Assembly (NCBI RefSeq): GCF_006349365.1
Contig: NZ_CP040899.1
Coordinates: 2,542,001-2,606,000 of the forward strand
Direction: 5' to 3'
Source of the DNA: Georgenia wutianyii
GTDB taxonomy: Bacteria > Actinomycetota > Actinomycetes > Actinomycetales > Actinomycetaceae
Length of the DNA stretch: 64,000 bases
Shown here: one piece after another, positions 53,751-62,711 of the stretch
How the letters are laid out: each line of letters begins with the position of its first letter
How positions within the stretch are numbered: the stretch's first letter is position 1
The notes under the pieces: model-generated
Told to the model about the DNA's origin: nothing
What the model saw: only the letters and a program-made list of their open reading frames with translations
The model's database searches: none
Translations under genes and position numbers: made by a program

Positions 53751-55019
53751 ATGAGTGAGTCACCACGGCTCGGCAGGTTCGCCCTGTTCGTGCTGTTCGT
53801 CTGTCTGCTCGGGGGCCGGTTCAGCCTGGCGCGGCTGCACCCCTCCCTGCCCGCCTTCGACCTGCGCTTCGCAGGCCTGGCCATCGCGGTGATCGTCTTC
53901 CTCGTCTGGCGCGCCACCGACCGTGCACCCAGCCCCGTGACTCGCTCCGGACCCGGCGCGATCGTCTTCGCCGGCTGGCTGTGGTTCATGGCTGCGAGCG
54001 CGATGTGGGCGCCGCCAGCCGCACGCGTCGCTGAGAACCTTCTCGACCTCGGCTTCATGGGCGCCTTCGTCGGCCTCGCATGGGCGTGCGTCGGGCGCCT
54101 GCCCCGCGACACCGTCGAGAGGGTCTGGACCTGGTTCGCCGTCGCCGGCGTCATCTACTTCCTCGCAGCCGTCGCCGCCGGCCCCGACATCCAGGGCCGG
54201 TACGCCGCCTTCGGAGGCGGTCCCAACGTCTTTGTCCGCGTCATGATCCTCGCTGCCCTCGCCGTCACCTACCTCGCCTCGCAGCGCGCGCAGCCGCGGT
54301 GGCTGTGGTTCCTGCCACTGTTCATCCTCGGCGCCGTGCTGTCGGGGTCCCGCGGCGGAATGGTCGCGTTCGTCGGCGTCGTCATCGTCGGGTCCTGGCC
54401 GATTCTGCGCCGCATGCGCGGCAACGTCCTCGCCCGCCTCACGCTCCTCGGGGTGGCTGCAGCAGCCGCCATTCCGCCTCTGCTCGGCGCGGAGACCATC
54501 GAGTCCCTGAGGCAGCGTTGGGTCGTCCTGACCTTCGAGAGCGGTTACTCCTCCGGGCGCGACTCCATCTACACCCAGGTCTGGGAGCTGTTCTCGAGCT
54601 CGCCATTCGTCGGCGTCGGACTCGACGGCTACTACGGCCTCGTCGGCAAGGACCAGGGCTTCGAGTACCCGCACAACGTCCTCATGGCCTCGGCGGCCGA
54701 GGGGGGCGTCGTCGGTGCCGGGCTTCTCGTCCTCGCCGTCGTCGTGTTCCTGCTCTCGACCAGGCCCGGACCGATGCCGCCCGCGGCCCTGTACTTCACG
54801 CTCGCCGCCGTCTACCTCGCCGGCGCAAGCATGTTCTCCGGCGACTACTACGACGTCCGCCTGCTGTGGTTCTTCCTCGGGCTCGCCGCCATCGACACCC
54901 GCCGTGCTCGACGCGAGAGACAGGGTGCCGATGAGACACCCGGCGCGCTGTCGCGCCCCCGCAGCGCGATCGCGGCGAACAGTAAGCAACGAGTGTCGCG
55001 TATGCTGCCTGAGGCCTGA
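53751..55019 (+). CDS. O-antigen ligase/Wzy-like polymerase
   Basis: This 422-residue membrane protein has about 11-12 helices and a large loop in the second half containing GVGLDGYYGLVGKDQGFEYP, then HNVLMASAAEGGVVGAGL, which matches the Wzy_C/O-antigen ligase motif with HN as the likely catalytic region. The start ATG has GGCGGGCGAGCG upstream. It probably polymerises or ligates glycan units exported by the downstream flippase. Confidence 0.8.
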   Translation: MSESPRLGRFALFVLFVCLLGGRFSLARLHPSLPAFDLRFAGLAIAVIVFLVWRATDRAPSPVTRSGPGAIVFAGWLWFMAASAMWAPPAARVAENLLDLGFMGAFVGLAWACVGRLPRDTVERVWTWFAVAGVIYFLAAVAAGPDIQGRYAAFGGGPNVFVRVMILAALAVTYLASQRAQPRWLWFLPLFILGAVLSGSRGGMVAFVGVVIVGSWPILRRMRGNVLARLTLLGVAAAAAIPPLLGAETIESLRQRWVVLTFESGYSSGRDSIYTQVWELFSSSPFVGVGLDGYYGLVGKDQGFEYPHNVLMASAAEGGVVGAGLLVLAVVVFLLSTRPGPMPPAALYFTLAAVYLAGASMFSGDYYDVRLLWFFLGLAAIDTRRARRERQGADETPGALSRPRSAIAANSKQRVSRMLPEA

Positions 55020-55030
55020 CGCCTTCAGGC
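55014..55030. terminator. Weak hairpin at end of wzy-like gene
   Basis: GCCTGA-CGCCT-TCAGGC spans the stop codon region of the preceding gene. It may be a weak terminator or processing site; the following gene is on the same strand. Confidence 0.35.
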
Positions 55031-55088
55031 GCCGGGATGCATGCCGCTCCATCAGGGGTTCCAAGGCACGCCAAGAGGGGGAGATCAC

Positions 55089-56870
55089 TTGTCCGGGGGG
55101 ACACTGGCTCGAAGGAGCCTGGTGGGGCTGTGGGACTGCGCCGCATGGTGCATCGCCGTCGCTCTTATCGTTGGTACTCGTTACGAGTTCTATCTCAGCG
55201 TCGAGCAGTGGAACACCGTGTTCCTGTACGCCGCACTGGCGTGCCTGACACAGCTCGGTGTGGGTGCGCTGCTCAAGCTCTACCGGGGCAGGTACCGGCT
55301 CGGGAGCTTCGAGGAGAGCCCCGGTCTGCTGCTGTCGATGGTGGTGGTCGCGCTCATCCTCATCGTCGCCTTCGTCGCGATCGGAGGGCTGGCGAACTTC
55401 CCGCGGAGCATCGCGCTGCTCGCGCCGCCGTTCGCGCTCATCTTCATGGCCGCCGGGCGGTGGGCGTACAGGGCGTGGAGGACGCCCAAGCCCGTCAACG
55501 CCGAGAACACCGAGAACGTCCTCATCTACGGCGCGGGCGACGCGGGCTACCAGCTCCTTCGCCTCATCGAGATGGACACCTCCTCCCCGTACCGCGTGGT
55601 CGGGCTGATCGACGACAACCCCGCCAAACGCCACCTCAACCTGCTGGGTCGGCCCGTGCTCGGCGGCCGCGACGACATCGTGCGCCGCGCTCAGGAACGT
55701 GACGTCACCACCGTCATCCTCGCCATCTCGGCGGCAAGCAAGGGCATGATCGCGGAGGTCGCGGACATCGTCGAGGGCTCGGGGATGAAGTTCCTCCTCC
55801 TGCCGCCCCTCGGCCAGATCCTCGGCGGCCGGGTGAAGCTCAGTGACGTCAAGGAAGTCGACATCACCGACATCCTGGGCCGCCGCCAGGTCAGCACCGA
55901 CATCGGCTCGATCGCTGACTACCTCACGGACAAGCGCGTCCTGGTGACGGGTGCGGGCGGCTCCATCGGCTCCGAGCTCGCCCGCCAGGTGCACAAGTTC
56001 GGCCCCGCGGAGCTCATCCTGCTCGACCGTGACGAGTCCGCGCTGCACGGCGTCCAGCTCTCGATCTACGGCAAGGCACTCCTCGACACCCCCGACATGG
56101 TGCTCGCGAGCATCCGGGACAAGGCGGCCCTGCGGAAGATCTTCGAGGAACACCGCCCCCAGGTCGTCTTCCACGCTGCTGCGCTCAAGCACCTGCCCAT
56201 GCTCGAGCAGTACCCGGACGAGGGCTGGAAGACGAACGTCGTCGGCACCCAGAACCTCCTCGAGCTCTCGGCCGAGTTCGGCGTCGAGAAGTTCGTCAAC
56301 ATCTCCACCGACAAGGCCGCGAACCCGACGAGCGTGCTGGGCAGGACCAAGCGCCTGGCCGAGCAGCTGACCGCCTGGTTCGGCCAGCACGCCAGCGGGA
56401 CGTACCTGTCGGTGCGGTTCGGCAACGTGCTCGGTTCGCGCGGGTCGATGCTGCACACCTTTCGCCAGCAGATTGAGCGCGGTGGTCCCATCACCGTGAC
56501 CCACCCCGACGTGACGCGCTACTTCATGACGATCCCCGAGGCGAGCGAGCTCGTCATCCAGGCCGGTGCGATCGGCAGCGACGGGGAGGTCCTCGTCCTG
56601 GACATGGGCGAGCCGGTCCGGATCCTCGACGTGGCTCGACGCCTGGTCACCCACTCCGGTCAGGACATCGAGATCGTCTTCACCGGGCTGCGCCCGAACG
56701 AGAAGCTGCACGAGGACCTCTTCAGCGAGAACGAGACCGGCGTCCGGTCGCACCACCCGCTGATCTCGCACGTCACCGTGCCTCCGCTGGCCCCGGAGAC
56801 GCTCGGGCGGCACACGCCCGAGCCGCGAGCCGATCGTGCACGGACCGCGCAGACACTGCCCAACCGATGA
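55089..56870 (+). CDS. NDP-sugar 4,6-dehydratase, FlaA1/PglF/WbpM type, membrane form
   Basis: This 593-residue protein has four N-terminal transmembrane helices, a CoA-binding-like Rossmann domain (VLIYGAGDAGYQLLR near 143), and the catalytic SDR domain from about 284 (VTGAGGSIGSELAR). The active-site region STDKAANPTSVLGRTKRLAE replaces the classic YxxxK, as in PglF. It dehydrates UDP-GlcNAc to a 4-keto-6-deoxy sugar, the first step to bacillosamine-type sugars. The TTG at 55089 has an excellent AGAGGGGGAG site; an upstream ATG at 55041 lacks one. Confidence 0.87.
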   Translation: MSGGTLARRSLVGLWDCAAWCIAVALIVGTRYEFYLSVEQWNTVFLYAALACLTQLGVGALLKLYRGRYRLGSFEESPGLLLSMVVVALILIVAFVAIGGLANFPRSIALLAPPFALIFMAAGRWAYRAWRTPKPVNAENTENVLIYGAGDAGYQLLRLIEMDTSSPYRVVGLIDDNPAKRHLNLLGRPVLGGRDDIVRRAQERDVTTVILAISAASKGMIAEVADIVEGSGMKFLLLPPLGQILGGRVKLSDVKEVDITDILGRRQVSTDIGSIADYLTDKRVLVTGAGGSIGSELARQVHKFGPAELILLDRDESALHGVQLSIYGKALLDTPDMVLASIRDKAALRKIFEEHRPQVVFHAAALKHLPMLEQYPDEGWKTNVVGTQNLLELSAEFGVEKFVNISTDKAANPTSVLGRTKRLAEQLTAWFGQHASGTYLSVRFGNVLGSRGSMLHTFRQQIERGGPITVTHPDVTRYFMTIPEASELVIQAGAIGSDGEVLVLDMGEPVRILDVARRLVTHSGQDIEIVFTGLRPNEKLHEDLFSENETGVRSHHPLISHVTVPPLAPETLGRHTPEPRADRARTAQTLPNR

Positions 56871-56883
56871 AGGGACAGCCACG

Positions 56884-58053
56884 TTGACGGAGCGAATCCT
56901 GCTCTCCCCACCGGACACCGGCGCAGCGGAGGAGGTCGCCGTCATCAGGGCGCTGCGAGGCGGCTGGGTAGCGCCGCTGGGCCCCGAGGTCGACGCCTTC
57001 GAGAGCGAGATGGCCGCGTACACCGGCCGAAAGCACGCCGTCGCGCTGGCCTCCGGCACCGCAGCGCTCCACCTCGCCCTGCTCAACTACGGCGTCCGGC
57101 CCGGTGACCTCGTCCTGACCGCGACGATGACCTTCGCCGCGACGGCGAACGCCATCGCGTACACGGGGGCACAGCCGGTGTTCGTCGAGTGCGACGCCAC
57201 CGGCAACATCGACGTCGACCTCCTTGACCACGCGCTCACCGACCTGCGGGAGCAGGGCCGGCGCGTTGCCGCGATCGTGCCCGTCGACCTCCTGGGCAAG
57301 GTCGCCGACTACGAGGGGATCGCCAGGATCGCGAACCGTGCGGCCATCCCCGTCATCGCCGACTCGGCGGAGTCACTCGGAGCCCACCGCGGCGGGCGCC
57401 CGGCCGGCAGCTTCGGAGACGCGGCCATCCTGTCGTTCAACGGCAACAAGGTGATGACCACCTCCGGCGGCGGCATGCTCCTCACCGACGACCCGGGTGT
57501 CGCAGAGCACACGCGCTACCTCGCCACGCAGGCGCGGCAGCCCGTCGTGCACTACGAGCACACGGACATCGGCTACAACTACCGCCTGTCCAACCTGCTC
57601 GCCGCGCTCGGCCGCGCCCAGCTCGACCGCCTCGATTCCATGATCGAGCGCCGCCGCGAGATCCGTCAGCACTACCGACGCTTCTTCGCCGACGTCCCGG
57701 GCGTCACCGTCTTCGGTGGCGAGGACGGCGCGGAGGACCGCGGGCAGACGCACGACAACTACTGGCTGAGCTCCATCCTCGTGGACCCCGCCGAGGCCGG
57801 GTGGACGGCGGACCAGCTCATCGCCCACCTCGCGGCGGCCGGCGTCGAGGCCCGGCCGCTGTGGAAGCCGATGCACCTCCAGCCCGTGTACCGCGACGCC
57901 CCCGCGTACACGAACGGCACCAGCGAGGACCTGTTCACCCGCGGGATCTCCCTGCCCAGCGGGTCCGCACACGACGAGGCCACCATCGCCCGTGTCCTCG
58001 ACGCGGTCTCGGGCTTCCTCGGTGAGGCCCGCGCCGGCGAGACCGGCCGGTGA
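56884..58053 (+). CDS. DegT/DnrJ/EryC1-family aminotransferase, PglE-like
   Basis: This 389-residue PLP enzyme has Lys189 in SFNGNKVMTTSGGG and TATMTFAATANAIAYTGAQP, the PglE/PerA-like signature. It would transfer an amino group to C4 of the keto sugar made by the dehydratase. The start is a TTG behind AAGGGAC; the frame continues upstream through a gap that is not protein-like. It overlaps the next gene (GTGA). Confidence 0.85.
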   Translation: MTERILLSPPDTGAAEEVAVIRALRGGWVAPLGPEVDAFESEMAAYTGRKHAVALASGTAALHLALLNYGVRPGDLVLTATMTFAATANAIAYTGAQPVFVECDATGNIDVDLLDHALTDLREQGRRVAAIVPVDLLGKVADYEGIARIANRAAIPVIADSAESLGAHRGGRPAGSFGDAAILSFNGNKVMTTSGGGMLLTDDPGVAEHTRYLATQARQPVVHYEHTDIGYNYRLSNLLAALGRAQLDRLDSMIERRREIRQHYRRFFADVPGVTVFGGEDGAEDRGQTHDNYWLSSILVDPAEAGWTADQLIAHLAAAGVEARPLWKPMHLQPVYRDAPAYTNGTSEDLFTRGISLPSGSAHDEATIARVLDAVSGFLGEARAGETGR

Positions 58054-59120
58054 GCGCCATGAGGTACGACCGCGTCAAGCGTGCCCTCGACCTGGCTGTC
58101 GGTGGCGCAGCACTTGTCCTCAGCGCTCCGGTGCAGCTTGCCGTCGCCGCGCTGGTGCGCGTCAAGCTCGGCAGCCCCGTGCTCTTCCGCCAGGACCGTC
58201 CCGGCAAGGACGGCCGCGTCTTCCAGCTCGTGAAGTTCCGGACCATGCTCGAGCCGGATCCGGCCGGCGGCCTCATCACGAACGAGCAGCGCATCACCCC
58301 GTTCGGGCACCGGCTGCGTTCCACGAGCCTGGACGAGCTGCCCACCCTCCTCAACGTCGTCCGCGGGGACATGAGCCTCGTCGGCCCCCGGCCCCTGCGG
58401 ACCACCTACCTCCCCCGCTACAGCCGCCGGCACGCCCGGCGCCACGACGTCCGGCCCGGCCTCACCGGCCTTGCGCAGGTGCGGGGACGGAACGCACTGA
58501 CGTGGGAGGAGCGGCTCGACCTCGACATCGAGTACGTCGACTCCATGTCCCCGGCCCTCGACCTGTCCATCGTGCTGGCGACGATCAGGACCGTCTTCCA
58601 GCGCAGCGGCATCGCGGCGGAGGGTCAGGCGACGATGAGCGAGTTCATGGGTTCCGGCGAGCCCATCACCTGCGTGCCGCTCGTCGAGGAGCACCTCCCC
58701 GCCCGGGTCGAGTGGCTCAACGACCCACGGGTGCGCGCCGGGATCACCATCTCCTTCCAGGCGTCGCTCGAGGACACCGTCACGTGGTTCCGGAAGGCAG
58801 CCGAGGACGAGACCAGGGCCGACTTCGCCTGCGTCTCGCAGGACGGCTCGCCCGTGTCCATGTTCGGCATCACCGACATCGCCGACGGGAGTGCCGCCCT
58901 GTACCTCTACGTGGCACCCGACCTGCACGCGAAGGGCATCGGTCGTCTCACCATGGTCCACCTGCTCAAGGAGGCGCAGCGGCTCGGCCTCACCGAGGTG
59001 CGCCTCGAGGTCAAGGCCGAGAACACCTCGGCCGTCCGGCTGTACGAGCGCTTCGGCTTCCACGTGACCGGAGAGGTCCCGGGAGAGGCGAAGCTCAAGA
59101 TGACGGCGGTCGTGCGATGA
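58050..59120 (+). CDS. Fusion: PglC-type phosphoglycosyl transferase plus GNAT acetyltransferase
   Basis: This 356-residue two-domain protein couples a monotopic phosphoglycosyl transferase (residues 1-200) and a GNAT domain (206-356). The first has a single membrane helix (DLAVGGAALVLSAPVQLAV), PVLFRQDRPGKDGRVFQLVK and the catalytic pair Asp95-Glu96 in LDELPTLLN. The second ends in the acetyl-CoA loop VAPDLHAKGIGRL and RLYERFGFHV. Campylobacter uses separate PglC and PglD (left-handed helix) proteins. Here acetylation of the 4-amino sugar and its transfer to the lipid carrier would be in one chain, using a different acetyltransferase fold. The GTG overlaps the previous stop; an ATG at 58059 is also possible. 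Confidence 0.85.
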   Translation: MSAMRYDRVKRALDLAVGGAALVLSAPVQLAVAALVRVKLGSPVLFRQDRPGKDGRVFQLVKFRTMLEPDPAGGLITNEQRITPFGHRLRSTSLDELPTLLNVVRGDMSLVGPRPLRTTYLPRYSRRHARRHDVRPGLTGLAQVRGRNALTWEERLDLDIEYVDSMSPALDLSIVLATIRTVFQRSGIAAEGQATMSEFMGSGEPITCVPLVEEHLPARVEWLNDPRVRAGITISFQASLEDTVTWFRKAAEDETRADFACVSQDGSPVSMFGITDIADGSAALYLYVAPDLHAKGIGRLTMVHLLKEAQRLGLTEVRLEVKAENTSAVRLYERFGFHVTGEVPGEAKLKMTAVVR

Positions 59121-60181
59121 GGGACATCAAGATCGTCATCGGCTCGGCCGGCCGGCGCACCTACCTCGTCGGCTGGTTCATGGCGGCTCTCGCCGAGCTC
59201 GGCCTGCCCGGCGAGGTCATCGTGACGGAGAACGACGTGACCAGCCCGAGCTTCGGGCTCGCCCACCGCTCGGTGTGGATGCCGCCCTACGCTGACCCTG
59301 CGTACGCCGAGCAGATGCTCGAGCTGTTCACGGCCGAGCGGCCCGACCTCTTCGTCCCGCTCAACGACTTCGAGATCGACCTGCTGTCACGGGGCCTCGG
59401 CTCCCGGCTCGAGGAGTACTGCGACCACGTCTTGGTCCCCAGCCGCCAGGCGCAGCGGAACCTCTCGGACAAGCTGGCCATGAGCCAGTCCCTCGCCGCG
59501 GCGGGAGTGACGACCCCCCGCACGTGGCTGGCCGCCGAGCTCGACGAGCTGCGCGGCTCGGTCGACGACCCGGTGAGCGAGTACGTCGTCAAGCACCGCT
59601 TCGGCAGCGGCTCCTCCGGCCTGCGCTTCGCCACGCCGAGCCAGCTCGACTCCGCCGTCGCCGGGTCCCTCGCCGAGCTCCCGGCCCCCGACAACGACCC
59701 CGTCCCCGACCTGCCGCCAGCCGCTCGGGTCGTCGTCCAGCAGCGTGTGCCCGGCGACGAGTACGGCGTGGACGGGGTGTTCTCGCTGACCTCCCCCACC
59801 CCGGCGCTGACGGGCGTCCTCGCCCGCCGCAAGCTCCGGATGCGGGCCGGGGAGACCGACAAGGCCGTGACCGTCGACCCCGCCCCGTTCGTCGAGACGG
59901 TCACCCGCCTGGGCGATCTCATCGGTCCGCGCGGGCTCGTCGACATCGACATCATCCGCACCGCCGACGGCGCTCAGCACGTCATCGACATCAACCCCCG
60001 TTTCGGCGGCGGCTACCCGTTCTGCCACGCCGCCGGCGCGAATGTCCCCCTGTACATCCTCCAGTCCCTGCGCGGCGCCGCCGACCCCGCTCTGCTGGAG
60101 TACCGGACGGCGCTGACCGTGGCGAAGTACCAGGACGTGCGGGTCGTCGGCGAGCTGGACAACGTGGAGAAGGGCTCATGA
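59117..60181 (+). CDS. ATP-grasp ligase in glycan cluster
   Basis: This 354-residue protein has an N-terminal pre-ATP-grasp fold (IVIGSAGRRTYLVGWF) and ATP-grasp features: YVVKHRFGSGSSGLRF, VVQQRVPGDEYGVDGV and the metal site DIDIIRTADGAQ, then DINPRFGGGYP. It resembles carbamoyl-phosphate synthase-like ATP-grasp proteins found in sugar-modification clusters. It probably joins a carboxylate to an amine on the sugar. The ATGA overlap with the fusion gene indicates coupled expression. Confidence 0.82.
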   Translation: MRDIKIVIGSAGRRTYLVGWFMAALAELGLPGEVIVTENDVTSPSFGLAHRSVWMPPYADPAYAEQMLELFTAERPDLFVPLNDFEIDLLSRGLGSRLEEYCDHVLVPSRQAQRNLSDKLAMSQSLAAAGVTTPRTWLAAELDELRGSVDDPVSEYVVKHRFGSGSSGLRFATPSQLDSAVAGSLAELPAPDNDPVPDLPPAARVVVQQRVPGDEYGVDGVFSLTSPTPALTGVLARRKLRMRAGETDKAVTVDPAPFVETVTRLGDLIGPRGLVDIDIIRTADGAQHVIDINPRFGGGYPFCHAAGANVPLYILQSLRGAADPALLEYRTALTVAKYQDVRVVGELDNVEKGS

Positions 60182-61491
60182 CGCTACCTGTCGCAGCACG
60201 ACAGACCGCCTTCCGGCTCGTCGACACCGCCCGTGGCTCACGGACGAGGACGGCGGTCGAGGAGATCACCCGGACCCTGGCACGCCCCGGGGACCCCGCG
60301 AGCGCCGAGCTCCACGCCCGCCGGCTGCGCGGGATGCTCGTGCATGCGGCCACGACGGCCCGCGCCTTCGCCGGCTGCTCCCCCGACGACCTCGCCTCCT
60401 ACCCGGTGACCGACAAGAACATCATCCGCGAGCGTCTCGACGACTACAGGTCCTCCGCGCACACCGACGGCAAGCTCCGCCGCGTGTCGACGAGCGGCTC
60501 GACCGGCACGCCCTTCGCCTCCTTCCAGGACCCTGGCAAGGTGGCGCGGAACTCGGCCGACACCATCGCCTTCGCCCGCCGGATCGGCTACGACGTCGGT
60601 GCGCCGGTGTACTACTTCACGGTCTGGCCGGCGAGGAGGGGCCTCGCCGCCGTCAAGCAGCGTCTCCAGAACCTCACCCCGGTCGACGTCACCCGCCTGG
60701 ACGCCGACCAGGTCGCCCAGGTCGCCCGCCGCATGAGCCGGGCGGGTGACGGCGCGAACCTCATCGGCTACGCCTCCGCCATCGAGCAGTTCTGCGTCCT
60801 GGTGCGCGAGCAGGGCATCTCGCTGCCGTCCGGAGCGGTCAACTCGGTGCTGGCCACCTCGGAGGCCCCGAGCCCGGGCCTGGCCGCTCTCGTGGAGTCG
60901 GTGCTGAGGCGTCCGCTGAGCGTGCGGTACTCCAACATCGAGAACGGCATCCTCGCGCAGCGCCAGCCGGGGGCGTCCTCCTACCAGCTCAACACAGCCA
61001 GCTACCACGTCGAGCTCCTCGACCTGGACACCGACGGCCCAGCCGCCCCGGGAGAGCCCGGCCGGATCGTCGTCACCGACCTGTTCAACCGCGCCATGCC
61101 CTTCGTCCGGTACGACACCGGTGATGTCGGGTACTGGCACGTCGGCGCGGACGGGCAGGCGGACACCTCGAGGCTGGCCGGCATCGAGGGCAGGCGCTCG
61201 GACCTCATCTACGACGCCGACGACGCCCTGCTGTCGACCCACTTCGTCGCCAAGGTGATGAACGAGTACGTCGACGTCAGGCAGTACCAGCTCGTCCAGA
61301 CCGGGCAGGGCGCCTACACCGTCCGCCTCAACGCCCCGCAGGACGTTGCGCGCGACGAGCGCATCGCCGCCGACTTCAGGCGTGAGCTCGGCAGCGGTGC
61401 CCAGCTCACGATCGAGCACACCGACGAGATCCCCCTCCTCGCGTCCGGCAAGAGACGCAGGATCATCAGCAACTGGTCCCCGGACAGGTGA
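60178..61491 (+). CDS. CapK/PaaK-like AMP-dependent ligase
   Basis: This 437-residue adenylating enzyme has the AMP-binding loop RVSTSGSTGTPFASF and the later VRYDTGDVGYWHV. CapK-like proteins in capsule clusters are proposed to activate carboxylates, such as amino or acyl groups, for sugar decoration. The ATGA start overlaps the ATP-grasp gene. The substrate is not visible. Confidence 0.82.
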   Translation: MTLPVAARQTAFRLVDTARGSRTRTAVEEITRTLARPGDPASAELHARRLRGMLVHAATTARAFAGCSPDDLASYPVTDKNIIRERLDDYRSSAHTDGKLRRVSTSGSTGTPFASFQDPGKVARNSADTIAFARRIGYDVGAPVYYFTVWPARRGLAAVKQRLQNLTPVDVTRLDADQVAQVARRMSRAGDGANLIGYASAIEQFCVLVREQGISLPSGAVNSVLATSEAPSPGLAALVESVLRRPLSVRYSNIENGILAQRQPGASSYQLNTASYHVELLDLDTDGPAAPGEPGRIVVTDLFNRAMPFVRYDTGDVGYWHVGADGQADTSRLAGIEGRRSDLIYDADDALLSTHFVAKVMNEYVDVRQYQLVQTGQGAYTVRLNAPQDVARDERIAADFRRELGSGAQLTIEHTDEIPLLASGKRRRIISNWSPDR

Positions 61492-61498
61492 GGACGCC

Positions 61499-62668
61499 GT
61501 GAAGATCACGTACATCCACCAGCACTACTCCCAGCTCCCCGCCGAGGGCGGCCTGAGCCGGCCGTGGCAGTTCGCCCGTCGGCTGGCCGCCGACGGCCAC
61601 GAGGTGACGCTCATCGCCGGTTCCCGCCAGGCCCGGACGACGTACGTCGAGGGCGTGCGCATCGTCCACGTCCGTGCCCCGTACGCGAACGCTGCCGGCC
61701 CGGTGAAGCGGATCGTCGCCTTCCTGCTCTTCGTCCTGCGGGCGACCCTGCTCGCCGTGCGGACCCCGGCCGACGTCGTCTTCGCCAGCAGCACCCCGCT
61801 CACGGTGGCGGTGCCCGGCATGATCGGTGCGCTCACCAACAGGGCGCGCTTCGTCTTCGAGGTCCGCGACCTGTGGCCCACCGTCCCGATCGAGCTCGGC
61901 GTCCTCACCAACCCGGTGCTCAAGGCCCTCGCGCGTGGGCTCGAACGGCTCACCTACCGCCGGGCGGACACCGTCATCGCCCTCTCGGACGACATGGCCG
62001 CCGGGGTGCGGAGCGTCAACGGTACGGTGCCCGTCGTCGTCATCCCCAACGCGAGCGACTTCTCCCTCTTCCCCGATCCCTCGGAGACGCCGGAGATCCG
62101 CGCGGAGCAGGGCTGGGAGCCGGAGGAGACGGTCCTGGTCTACGCCGGGAGCTTCGGCCGCATCTACAACCTCGGCTGGGTGGTGGACCTCGCGGCCGCG
62201 CTGCGCTCCCAGGGCGTGCGCGTGGTGATGTACGGGAACGGCGGCACGATGCCCGCACTGCGGCAGCGTGCCACGAAGCACGGCCTCGACGTCGACTCCC
62301 TGCTCCCCGGCCGTGTCCGGCGCCAGGACCTCGCCCGCGTCCTGTCGGCGGCGGATGCCACCATCTCCAGCGTGCTGCGTCTCACGTGCCTCGAGCCGGC
62401 ATCGATCAACAAGGTCTTCGAGTCGATGGCGGCGCAGAAGCCCGTGCTCTTCAACCACGACGGCTGGCTCACCGAGCTCATGACCGAGCACCGTGCCGGC
62501 TGGAGGCTCGACGACGACCCGGCCAAGGCGGCGCTCCAGGTCCAGGACATCCTGGCGCGCCCCGAGCAGCTCCGCGAGGCCGGCGAGCGCAGCGCCGAGC
62601 TCGGGCGCGAGCGCTTCGACCGCGACAAGCTCTACGTCGGCTTCCGCGCGGCGGTGGTCGGCGCGTGA
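61499..62668 (+). CDS. Glycosyltransferase family 4
   Basis: This 389-residue GT-B enzyme has the N-terminal YIHQHYSQLPAEGGLSR typical of WbuB/FnlL-type GT4, GGLSRPWQFARRLAADGHEV for the first domain and ETVLVYAGSFGRIYNLG for the second. Catalytic EX7E-like region: KVFESMAAQKPVLFN. It adds a further sugar to the lipid-linked unit. The GTG start has GGTGAGGA nearby. Confidence 0.88.
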   Translation: MKITYIHQHYSQLPAEGGLSRPWQFARRLAADGHEVTLIAGSRQARTTYVEGVRIVHVRAPYANAAGPVKRIVAFLLFVLRATLLAVRTPADVVFASSTPLTVAVPGMIGALTNRARFVFEVRDLWPTVPIELGVLTNPVLKALARGLERLTYRRADTVIALSDDMAAGVRSVNGTVPVVVIPNASDFSLFPDPSETPEIRAEQGWEPEETVLVYAGSFGRIYNLGWVVDLAAALRSQGVRVVMYGNGGTMPALRQRATKHGLDVDSLLPGRVRRQDLARVLSAADATISSVLRLTCLEPASINKVFESMAAQKPVLFNHDGWLTELMTEHRAGWRLDDDPAKAALQVQDILARPEQLREAGERSAELGRERFDRDKLYVGFRAAVVGA

Positions 62669-62711
62669 GCCCGTCGTCACCTTCGGCGCGCGGTCCTCGG
62701 TGGATCGCCCG

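Noticed and set aside
53760..57086. A 1108-codon minus-strand open frame across the glycan genes
   Set aside because: Antisense to the Wzy-like, dehydratase and aminotransferase genes; no domain is recognisable.
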